Of a stretch of DNA of 64,000 nucleotides, positions 12,425-23,000 are shown piece after piece. The DNA lies in NCBI RefSeq assembly GCF_019393635.1, contig NC_057863.1, forward strand, positions 31,252,814 to 31,316,813, given 5' to 3'. The DNA is from Dromiciops gliroides (taxonomy: Eukaryota; Chordata; Mammalia; Microbiotheria; Microbiotheriidae). The translations under genes and the position numbers were made by a program. A model generated the notes under the pieces. That model was not told the DNA's origin, did not search any database, and worked only from the letters and a program-made list of their open reading frames with translations. Every line of letters begins with the position of its first letter. Within the stretch, counting starts at the first letter, position 1.

Positions 12425-12502
12425 GATTTAACTCACAGGGCAGATGTAAGACTCAAGATAATATGTGTAAAATACTTTGCGAACTTTATCGCCATACACA
12501 TG
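12425..12502 (+). repeat. MIR/L2-type tail bordering the trinucleotide array
   Basis: AATATGTGTAAAATACTTTG, then CGAACTTTATCGCC, resembles the usual tail text. It runs straight into the AGT array. Confidence 0.5.
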
Positions 12503-12709
12503 TAGTAGTAGTAGTAGTAGTAGCAGCAGCAGCAGCAGTAGTAGCAGCAGCAGTAGTAGTAGTAGCAGCAGCAACAGCAATGCAGCAACACTAGTACTAG
12601 TAGTACCAGCAGTACTAGCAACAGCAGCAGTACTAGTAGTACTAGCAGTACCAGCACTAGCAATACTAGTACTTCTACTATTAGTACTAGTGGTGGTAGT
12701 AGTAGTAGT

Positions 12710-12741
<32 letters not shown>

Positions 12742-13346
12742 CAGCAGTAGTAGTAGTAGCAGTAGCAGCAGCAGTAGTAGTAGTAGTAGCAGCAGCAGCA
12801 ACGCAGCAACACTAGTACTAGTAGTACCAGCAGTACTAGCAACAGCAGCAGTACTAGTAGTACTAGCACTAGCAATACTAGTACTACTACTATTAGTACT
12901 AGTGGTGGTAGTAGTAGTAGTAGTAGCAGCAGCAGTAGTAGTAGTAGCAGCAGCAGCAGCAACACTAGTACTAGTAGTACCAGCAGTACTAGCAACAGCA
13001 GCAGTACTAGTAGTACGAGCACTAGCAGTACTAGCACTAGCAATACTAGTACTACTACTATTAGTACTAGTGGCAGTAGTAGTAGTAGTAGCAGCAGCAG
13101 CAGCAGTAGTAGTAGTAGCAGCAGCAGTAGTAGTAGTAGCAGCAGCAGCAGCAATGCAGCAATACTAGCAACAGCAGCAGTACTAGTAGTACTAGCAGTA
13201 CTAGCAGTACTAGCACTAGCAATGCTAGTACTACTACTATTAGTACTGGTGGCGGTAGTGGTGGTAGTAGTAGCAGCAGCAGCAGTAGCAGCAGTAGTAG
13301 CAGTAGCAGCAGTAGCAGTAGTAGTAGTAGCAGCAGTAGCAGCAGC

Positions 13347-13413
<67 letters not shown>
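12503..13413. repeat. 0.9 kb AGT/AGC trinucleotide array with higher-order units
   Basis: Almost every triplet is AGT, AGC, ACT or a close variant. Between simple AGT and AGC runs a more complex block recurs four times. Its landmark TTAGTACT starts at 12681, 12893, 13061 and 13240, a spacing of about 170-210 bp. The last 70 bp is pure AGT. Long poly-Leu, poly-Ser and poly-Val/Ala open frames here are artefacts of the triplet period. Confidence 0.95.
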
Positions 13414-13866
13414 ATTGCTGTTGTAGCCAGCCCGGGGACCTTTCCTTCCTGGCCTTTTCCTGACCCTACGGTTTAAGGTGGGGAGCCACGTCGGGGTCCA
13501 AAGCCCGCTCCTCCTCCCTCAGGCCTTTCCCTGTGGGGGCCCTGTCCAAGGTCTTTCAGTCCATAGCGCACGCCCCCGAGGGGCTCTGGCTTCATATTCT
13601 GGCCCAGCCACACAGGGCACTCTGGGCACGTGACTTTCCCGGCCTCAGTTTCCACCTCTGTAAAAGGAGGGGGCTGGGATGGACGGCCTCTAAGGGCTCC
13701 AGAGCCCGGGATGGGAAGCCGGGAGGGCTGCGGAGCCCGCGTCTGGCCGGACTACAGACGGCCATTGTCCGTACTATGGTACCCCGGCCCGCCCCTCCCC
13801 TCTGTTCTCTCCCTCCTTGCTCCTCCCCACTCCGACCCCTCCCCTCGCCTCCCTCCCTCCTCGCAG

Positions 13867-13876
13867 GTTACATAAC
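13867..13876 (-). promoter_or_regulatory. D-box (PAR-bZIP/NFIL3-type) candidate
   Basis: GTTACATAAC reads GTTATGTAAC on the minus strand, an exact match to RTTAYGTAAY. It lies about 100 bp before the ATG. Binding is not shown. Confidence 0.45.
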
Positions 13877-13898
13877 CGGGCTCTCGGAGGAGCCGAGC

Positions 13899-13908
13899 TC
13901 TCGCGAGA
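13899..13908. promoter_or_regulatory. TCTCGCGAGA palindromic core-promoter element
   Basis: A perfect 10-bp palindrome 68 bp upstream of the ATG. This motif is enriched at TATA-less CpG-island promoters and has been linked to ZBTB33-type factors. Confidence 0.6.
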
Positions 13909-13920
13909 TCAATAGACTCG

Positions 13921-13930
13921 CCCCGCCCCC
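13921..13930 (+). promoter_or_regulatory. GC box (SP/KLF-type)
   Basis: CCCCGCCCCC about 46 bp upstream of the ATG. A second CCCGCCCCTCCC lies near 13789-13800. Confidence 0.5.
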
Positions 13931-13943
13931 CTCTTCTCTCTCT

Positions 13944-13951
13944 CCACGTCA
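13944..13951 (-). promoter_or_regulatory. UPRE/CRE-like site TGACGTGG
   Basis: CCACGTCA is TGACGTGG on the minus strand, the core recognised by XBP1/ATF6-type bZIP factors. It lies 25 bp before the ATG, so it may fall in the 5' UTR rather than the promoter. Confidence 0.4.
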
Positions 13952-13975
13952 GAGGGAGCCGGAGGAGCGGCGAAC

Positions 13976-14011
13976 ATGGCGGAGCGCAGGAGGCACAAGA
14001 AGCGGATCCAG
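13976..14011 (+). CDS. SEC62: SEC62 coding exon 1 (residues 1-12)
   Basis: Encodes MAERRRHKKRIQ, the conserved basic N-terminus. The donor GTAGTG follows directly at 14012 (phase 0). The exon sits inside the CpG island, and its 5' UTR part begins at an unknown start upstream. Confidence 0.96.
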
Positions 14012-17000
14012 GTAGTGAGGCCGAGCCTTGGGCCGGGGCGGGGGCCGCGGGCTGGCCCGGGTGTCCGGGCGCTCGGGGGGGGATGAGGAGCGGGGGGAGG
14101 CCGGAGCCGGCGGGCGGGGCTGGGGGCCCGAGCGGGCTTCGGCCCGGGGCTGGGGGGGGCGGCTCTGTCTGTGTGTTGGGGGTGGGGGGGCGTGGGAGGG
14201 GGGCTGCGGGGGGGGGGGGCTGATGTGTGTATGGGGGGGCTGCAGGGTCGCGCCGGGGTGTGAGTGTAGTGCGCGGGCTGCGTCGGCCGGGCCCGGGGGT
14301 GGGGGGCTGCCCTGCGGGGGGGGGCAGCCTGCGGGGGGGCGCCGAGCCCCTCCAGCCCGGCGGGGGGCGGGTTTGGCGCCGCGGGGCGCCCTCTCTCCCC
14401 GCCACTGCCTGTCAGTCGCGGCATCCCCCCCAAACAATGAAAAGCACCCAGTGTGTGCGGGGCCGGGGCCGGGGCCGGGGCGCAGGAGCCGCGGAGCCCC
14501 CGCTTCGGACGCCTCCTGCCCGGGGCCGCCGGCTCGGGGCTTGCGGACGGTCACCGGGCTAGGAAGAGGGGCAGGCAGGACTGGAACCCAGGCCCTCGGG
14601 GTCCGCAGCCGCCTCGGGCCCTGGGCCTCCTTGGCCTTGGTCCGAGGAGTGCCTGGGCTTCAGCTCTGGCCCGAGGGGCTGGGGGGCGGCCAGACACCTG
14701 CCCGGCCCTTCGGCCCTCCGAGTGCCCCCCCCCACGCCCGGCCTCCTCCCTGGCGCCCCGCGGCGAAAAAGGAGAGCGGCGCCCCCCCCCCCCCCCCCGT
14801 GTTAGCGAAGCTGGCCCAGGCTCCGTCAGACGCTCGGGGATCAGCCTTGTTCTCTCTGACATGGAAAGCGGGTCTGTGCCAGCGACGAGTGCGACATTAA
14901 CGGCCAGGGTCGCCCCTCGGCCCCGGGTCTCCATCTTCCCCTGGCTTTTAGAGGGACTAAAAGCGCTCTGTAACCAGATTAATTTGGAAATGAGTTCCTA
15001 TTCAGCTGTGTTCATAGTATCAACCGGTGTGTAATGTATGTTGCTAGAGCCATCGGTATATATGCGGTAGTGTGTGCTTGTCTGTACATATCACAGAAAT
15101 AGATGGGATTTCAGTTACAGGAGATTTGGTGGTCCGGAATTTTTTCCTTTTCGTTTTTATCTACTCCTTTTTGACATCGTGCCTTTTTCCGAATGGTTTG
15201 TTTGCAATTTTATTGCTCTATCTTCCTATCTGTGTGAAATATGCACATCATGAACTAAAATGGACTTTTTGATTTGATTTTTTTTTTGAATCACTAAAAA
15301 AAACTATGCAGATTGAAGACTGAGAAAAGCTTCTTGCAAAAAGTGAGACTTGAAGGAAAGCAATAGATGGAGAGAATTCCCTGCATGAGGGGCAGAGAGT
15401 GAAAATGCTGGAGGCCAGTGTGGCTGGGGCATAGAGTAGGTGGAGAGGAATAAGGTGCGACAAGACTGGAAAGTAGGAAGGATCCACATTATGGAAGGGG
15501 TGTCTGTGTGTGTGTGTGTGTGTGTATGTATGTGTATGTATTGGGGGGGAGTGAAGGAAAATGAATTTGACTTCTGAGTTGAGGATAAACTGGAGTGGGT
15601 GAGTTGAGCCTGGAAGATCACGCAGCCAACTATTACAATAGTTAGCAGAGGAGGGGGGGGTAATATATGAAAGATTAGGAAGGTAGAAATCTAACATAGG
15701 TAAAAACCTAACAAAGTTACAATAGGGGCCAGTAAAACGGTGGTGAAGTATGTTTATGTCGTCTCAACTTTGTCACAAAATGTTTGGTTGAGGCAGTGTT
15801 CTGTAAGATATGCCTGTATGTTTTTTTCTCAGGACTTAAGTGACATCTTCAGAAACTTGGGGAGGGAGTTTGTGGTTGGGGTTTTTCGTTGGTCTTGTCG
15901 AAAAGAGAAAAACAGCACAACTTTAAAAATTCATGTTTATTCCCGTGTGGGTGCTCAGAGCTGTTGTTTTGTGCTCCTAAATAAGTAGAATTATTTTTAC
16001 AATTTCTTCTGTAGTAGCTCTTAATATTTTCAAATAATAGTCCTTTTTAAAATAGTTGCGGCTAGGTGGCGCAGTGGATAAAGCACCGGCCCTGGATTCA
16101 GGAGTTCCTGAGTTCAAATCCGGCCTCAAACACTTGACACTTACTAGCTGTGTGACCTTGGGCAAGTCACTTAACCCCCACTGTCCCGCAAAACAAAACA
16201 AAAACAAAATAAAATAGTTGTCCCAATAAGTTATCATCATTCCTACAGAACCCTGATATAAGGGCTTGTTCAGTTTCTCTGAACTTTGGCCATTTTAGTG
16301 ATTATGTTCTTTTTATATAAAAGTCTTCCTTTTTACTTAAGTTTGGTTGTGCCAGCATGGTCATAAATTGTGCCAGTGTTTACTTTTTGGTTACCTTAAC
16401 TGAGTGTTTTCTTTTTCTTTTTTAAACATAAAGAATCTAACAGCAGACAATTCAGTAAACAAACCATTAAATTTAAAACAAGTGTTAACACAGGTGTGGT
16501 GTAGGCAGTTTGCTTTGTACCCACTTTTTCACTTAGTAGTTCAGAGAAGAAGCAAGTAAATGTGTAGATGAAGTGATTACAAGTGTATGTAGCATACTGG
16601 CAAATGAAAACACATATATTAAGGTGGTAGCTCTCCTGGAAATTTTCTCCAACTGAGTTTCCCTTTCATCATCTGTAAAATGAAGTCAGGGTAAATTGTA
16701 TTTTTTCTAGCTTTGAGATTCTGTTCATCTAAATTTCATTCCTGTGAGAATTAACTCAGTTTTCCAGATTCATAGGACCTTGAAGTCTTACCATCTTCAT
16801 ACACCATGGGCTTATGATTCCACAGCGGTTGTGTTGTTTGGAGATTTTAGAACTGGAACCACTGTGTCCTGCATATGGTGGGTGTGTGGTTGATAGATAT
16901 GGTGAAATGAATTGGGGTTGTCATTATCTTCCCCACTCCACATTGAAAGAGTTGGCTGTAGTCAGAGACTTGAATTCAAATCCCACCTTTGATTCTTCAT

Positions 17001-20000
17001 TAGCTCCAGTTCTCTCCTTAAACATCTTCCATTTCCTCATCTGTAAAATGGGATAATTATGCCTTTGTTACCTACCTCATGGGGTTATTATAAATCTCTA
17101 ATAAGACAATGTTTGTAACATACTTTGCCACCCTAAAAGGACCACATAAATGTCAGTTGTTGTCATTGTTGTTACTGTTGTTGTTATTACTTTGTTTGGA
17201 CCTATAATTTCATTAGTGTGGAAAGCTCCGAGGGAGGAAATTCCCTCTTAGAAGATTGGCGGTGTTTTGGAATTTTTTTGTCTTAAAGAGCTCCCTGGGG
17301 CACTGGGAGATTAAATGATTTGCCTTGGGTCACATATCCAATATGTGTTAGAGGCTGCTCTTCCTGATTTTATCTTTTTAATTTATGAACTTAATGGTCA
17401 TCAGCAAACATGGATATTTCTGCCTACAAAGACAGAAAAAGAGGATTGTGTGTTAAACTGAAACTACCATGTGCAGTTTGGTTTTATAAAAGTGTATGTC
17501 AGTTTTAACATGATAGTACCATGATAGCCTTTCTTATCTTTCTCTTCCTCTGAACAGTTGCACTCCTTTGTGTATTTTTTGACATATATCATTGACATTC
17601 TTTTCTTTTCCTTTTTTTTGCATCAATGTCACTACTTCTCATTCCCTTGTAACACTTGTACATCCTTCAATAAAAGCCCTGCCTCAAAACAAATAATTAT
17701 AGAGTCAAGAAAAACAGATTAGTATCATGTTTGTCTTGTCTGAAAATCTTCATTTCATTCTGTATCTACAGTCTGTCACCCCCTCCTCCAAAAGATTGGA
17801 AGCATACTTCTTCATCAGCCTTCTCAAGTTCTAATTGGTCATTGCATTGACCAGAAGGTTTTTTAAGTCTTTCAAAATTGTTGTCTTCAATATATAAATT
17901 GTCCTGGTTCTTCCTCACTTAAGTTTGTATCTATTCATACACATCTTCCCAGGTTTCTCTGAGTTAATCCCTTTCGTCATTTTTTATGTCTCAGTAATTT
18001 CCATTACTTTCATTTACCATTATTTGTTCAACCATTCCTCAAGGGATGGGTACCTGTGTTGTCCCTAGTTCTTTGTTGTGATAAAAAGTACTGCTATAAG
18101 TATTTCTGCAAGTTTGAATCCTTTCCCTCTCTGTTTGATCTCTTTGGGGTATAAACCTAGTAATTGTATTAGTAAGTCAAGGGAAATGTACAATTTAATG
18201 ACTTGGGGTATATTTCCGAATTGCTTTCCAGAATAGACCAGTTCACAAATCCGTCTGCCTGTTCTCCCACAGGTCTTCCAACAATTGTCATTGTCCTTTT
18301 TTGTTACCTCTGCCGGTCTGACAGGTGTGAGGTAAAACCTCACTTGTTTTCATTTCCATTTCTCTTACCATTAGTTATTTGGAGCATTTTTCCTTATGCT
18401 TGTTGATAGCTTGCATTTCTTCTTTTCTTTCCTTGGTTTTTGTTTTGTTTTGTTTTTGAGAGTGCTTGTTCACTGTTTATTTGGAAAGTATGATTTTTAA
18501 GCTAAGGCCTAGAGAGACAAACAGTTAATTAGTGCAGGTGCAGGACAGTAACTCAATTTTCTCTACTCTTCTGTGCTTTTGAAACAACCAGCCTGGTGTT
18601 TTCAGTGCTGTTCCCTTTGCCCTTTCACCCCAAATTAGGATATTGATTGTGAATAGCTTCAGTTGTAACAGTTTATATTGTCCGATTTGTTTAAAACCAC
18701 AAATATTTAAATCAGTAATCGGAATGATTTGAACTGACCAAAATTTATTCATATTTAATATTTTAACTGTACTATTAATAACTGACTCAATTATTTGTTC
18801 TCAAGTGAGGGCTTGATTCTGGATAAAGAGATTTGATGTGAGATAGTAGAGCTAGTCAGGTCAGTTTTTCTCCTACATTTGTATGCTTAATATGCTATTT
18901 GTAGAAATACAGTTCCTTAGATTATGGAGAGAAATTTCCTCTTTGCTTGAAATCTGTTAACTGATCCAACATTTGCTCCCATTGAATAGAAGATTTTCCT
19001 TACCTTGATCCTTTGTTGACATGTGGATCATAATTGATCCCTGCCTTCTTATCCTGAACAACTTTTCCCATCAGTGTCTACCCTATAGCCATCAGCCCTG
19101 CATCTTCTTTACACCATGCATCTTTCTGACTGCCTTAATTTGCACTTCTTATGTAGTACTTCATTGGTGATGGGTTACAGTCAACTCACACCCACCCTTT
19201 ACCTCTCCATTGCCCTTTGTAGCCCTTTCTAGTTCTAAATAGAAGAAACTGAAATTTTCATGACATTAGTGTGTCTGTTAATCTATTTTATAAAAATATT
19301 CTAGAGAAGTTATATGTTTAGATCTTTAACAGATCTGAATTTGCAAATTCCCTTTTCTTTATTCAAAAAGCATCTTAACAGAAAATCTGACTTAAAAGTT
19401 CAGTTCAGAACTAAGGTCTATCCCAGGTGGGTGTCGGTGAAAGACAAGCAAGTTCCTTGGTGGGAAAATTTGGGCTCCTTCCTTACAGGGAGGTTTTGCA
19501 GCATGAATTTGAGTAACTAGGATTGCTTTCTTGGAGCAGTAATAGCTTAGAGTGGAAGCTGTTGCTTTTCTGCTTTCCCCTTTGATGTGTGCTCCTCCCA
19601 GGGCTGCTGGGAGGAGGCTGGCCCTTTTAAGAGGCAAGAAGGCTCCCTAAAGGACCAGGGAGACATACAAAATTCACTAAGACTTTACTGCCTGAGGCAT
19701 GAAGAGGAAAAAAGGTAAGTCTGTTTTTGTCTCTGACTTGCTGAGCAACCCTGTGGTAGCTCAGAGCTGCCACGTGGCAAGATACCCTTTCCTCAGCTTC
19801 CAGCTGCTAGGTGCCTTGACTCATCTTGAGGAGGCTCTCTATAGTTCCTGTCCTCGAAGAACAGGAAGGGATTGACAAGTATGCCCTAGTCTGAGTCCCT
19901 AACTTTACATGCCCAAGGCTGGTAAAGGAAGTGGCTCTTATCACACAGCCATTTACTGGCCATCAGTCAGTAAGCAGTCAGTTAATGCCTACCATGTGTC

Positions 20001-23000
20001 AGACACAGGGGCTGGGCTCCCCAAATTATCTGATGGTGGATGCAGCATCTGGGACCCTGGCCTAGGGGCACAGGTAATTTTTTTTTCCTTTTTTTTTTTT
20101 TCCTTGGGGCAATGGGGGGTTAAGTGACTTGCCCAGGGTCACACAGCTAGTAAGTGTCAAGTGTCTGAGATCAGATTTGAACTCAGGTCCTCCTGAATCC
20201 AGGGCCGGTGCTTTATCCACTGCACCACCTAGCCACCCCGCAGGTAATTTTTAATAACAGTAATCTTCATTGTGGGCAATTAGGGCTTCGACTGCATGAT
20301 TAAAACGGGGGGGGGGGCGGAGATAAAACATTCACCATTTGTTTCTTTTGGGAAAAAAAAAGCACAGTGCAGTATGTGTATCTTACTGTTTTCTTATTTC
20401 ACCCTCCTCCACAAAGCATTTATTAAGTTCTTACTGTGTACCAGCCTTTCATAGTCTAATGGACTTAATCCTTACCCACATGTAGTACTTGGGCTAACTG
20501 GATATAGGAATACAGGAAATCTTCCATAGATCTTGATTGTCTGATTGGGAGATTGTCTAGGCTTTCCCTTCTGTCTTTCCTCCATTCAGCTACTTACCCT
20601 TTTTTAGGTACTGTACTTTACTATTTGACTATTTTGTACAATTTACTGTTCTTGTTCCAGAGAATGAAGACAATAAAGGAAAAGAGCTGGAATCGATTCG
20701 TCATGGTTGAAGAAATAAAAATAAATAAATAAAGACAGTGTTGTAGGCCACCAGATTAAATGTCAGGAGAACAACACTGTGTCTGAAACTTTGTAGGCAC
20801 TTAGCACCTGCCTTTTTGCCTAACTGATAAGCTTCTGTCATGTGACGCAGAGCCAGTCACTTCACCGACCTGGCCTTGATTTCTTCACCTGTAAATTGAG
20901 GAGCTTAGACTAGGTGATATTTTAAGATCCTTTCCAGTTCTAATACTCTATGATTCAGTTTTAAAATGTTTTCTATGAATTCATTTAACAAGGCTGTTTC
21001 TATACCCCACTGGATATGTCAGCAGTAATTATACCAATCAATTAGACTGATCATGCTCCAAACCAGTCCTTATTTGAGAGATGTGTAACCTGAAGCTTAG
21101 ACCCATCAAGCCGTGACTTGCCCAGGGTCACAGAGCTAGTCAGTGTCTGTGGCTGGATTTAAGGCCAAGTCTTCCTGATTTATTGATTTCCTGATTTCAT
21201 GGCTACAAATCATGCAATACCTTAGTCTTCAAAGAATTATAAAGTAATCCAGTGGTGAGGTACTTGGTGGGCATTAGTAGCCTCTTGGAATCTTGTCTGT
21301 CATCCAAGAGCTCTTCTCTTATAGGAGAAGCTGCCAGATTGAAATGTGATTCTGATTGTGGTGCCTTGGCACTGTTTCTTTTCAGCTGATAGGGTTATCT
21401 TTATCTTTTATCTCTAGGACTTTTCCTTTTGGGATTTCCTTCAGGAGATGATTGGTCAATGGATTCTTTCTCTTTTCGCTTTACCCATTGGTTTAACTAG
21501 AACTGGGAAGTTTTCATTTACAATTTATTTTATAAATTAAAATTTATTTTTCCCTTATCAAGAATTCTTTCTCCCTTCCATCCTCCCCCTTCTTTCCCGC
21601 CCCCCCCCCCCCATAGTGGTAGAGAAGAGAAAAAGAAAATCCTTATAACAAATAGCTAAGTAAAACAAATTTTCATAATGGCCGTGTTCCAAAGTGTGTG
21701 ATTAATCCCAAAATGCTAGTAGTCCATTATCTCTGTCAGGGGTTGGATAGCATTCTTCACCATCAGTGTTGATCATAGTTCTTAAGGGTTTCAAAATTGT
21801 TGGGTTTTAGGATGTTGATATTGTAATATATATTGTTCTGCTTCTGCTTGATTCACTCTGCCTCAGTCCATACAAATCTTCCCAGGTTTTTCTGAAACTG
21901 TCTCCTAGCCTCATTTTTTTCTTACAACATAATTTACTGTGTGACCCTGGGTAAGTCACAACCCCAATTGCCCCCCCACCCCATGAGACCTTTGTCAGAG
22001 AAACTTGCTGCAAATATTTTCCATAGTTAACTGTTTCCTTTCTAATCTTAGCTGCATTGGATTTGTAAAAACTTTTAAATTTGGGGGCAGCTAGATGGCG
22101 CAGTAGATAAAAAACACTGGCTCTGGATTCAGGAGGCCCTGAGTTCAAATGAGACCTCAGACACTTGACACTAGCTGTGTGACCCTGGGCAAGTCACTTA
22201 ACTCTCATTGCCCCACCAAAAAAAAATAAAAAGAAAGAAAAGAAACTTTTAAATTTTTCTATATTTCCCTCCATCCTCTTCTCTCATACCTTTTCTTCTT
22301 TTTACTCCCTACCCCTTCTTATGTAGAATATATTTCTGAGCTACAACTGTAGTTCCAGCGGCATTTTTTGGACCTCAATGTAACCTTCAATTGGAAGTGA
22401 TTTAATCTGATGTGATGACCTTCTAAAATGCAGATATCAAGAGAAGAATTTTAATAGAGTTCTATAAATGCCTTCCAAACAAGGAATATGCTTAATTAAA
22501 ATTATATGCTTGTGGATTGATATCAGTATTACCTAGCTAAGTGGTGAAGTGGATAAAGCCTCAGGCCTGGAGTCAGAAAGATCTGAATTCAAATCCAGCC
22601 TCAGACACTAAAGAGCTGTGTGACCCTGGGCAAGTCACTTAACTCCTGTTTACCTCAGTTTCTCATCTGTGAAATGGGGACACACTAGAGAAGGAAATGG
22701 CAAAGCACTAAAGTATCTTTGCCAAGAGAAGCCTTGTCCATGGAATCACAAAGAGTTGGACACAACTAAATGACTGAACAATCTGTGAAATCTGATTATA
22801 GACTAGCATGAAAAGATGAACATTGCAGTTGATTTTGACAGCGGGAAACACTGAATATGAACTTTAGCCTCTACTTGCCTCGGTTTCCTCAAACTATAAA
22901 ACAGGGATGATAATAATAGCACATACTCTGCAGGGTTAGTGTGAGGTTCAAGTAAAAGAATATTTGTTTAAAAAAAGAGGAGCACTTAGCGCAGTGCCTG

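Larger units (their letters stand above)
10470..12430 (-). mobile_element. Long antisense L2 split by an L1
   Basis: Tail TGTGCTAGGCACTGGGG near 10507, then successive L2 ORF2 segments in reverse. The minus-strand frame at about 10890-11237 carries CSPQGSVL, DSQIYLSS and KTELIIITP, the L2 reverse-transcriptase region. Its catalytic motif reads YAAD instead of YADD. It resumes at 11970 after the L1 insertion. Non-functional. Confidence 0.88.
13430..14930. promoter_or_regulatory. CpG island at the SEC62 promoter
   Basis: G+C rises sharply and CpG is dense from just after the trinucleotide array to about 14930. The region covers the upstream promoter, exon 1 and the first 0.9 kb of intron 1. 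No TATA box is evident, as is typical of broadly expressed genes. The long GC-rich open frames here do not look like proteins. Confidence 0.9.

Noticed and set aside
1..13000. Possible exons of an upstream neighbour gene
   Set aside because: No open stretch with splice sites and a recognisable protein; everything identifiable is repeat-derived.
12433..13476. Long poly-Leu, poly-Ser and poly-Val/Ala open frames on both strands
   Set aside because: They are reading-frame artefacts of the AGT/AGC triplet array; every phase lacking TAG or CTA stays open.
13533..14934. Several 110-290 codon frames around SEC62 exon 1
   Set aside because: High G+C removes stop codons. The predicted proteins are Gly/Pro/Arg/Ala-rich with no domain, and they overlap on both strands.
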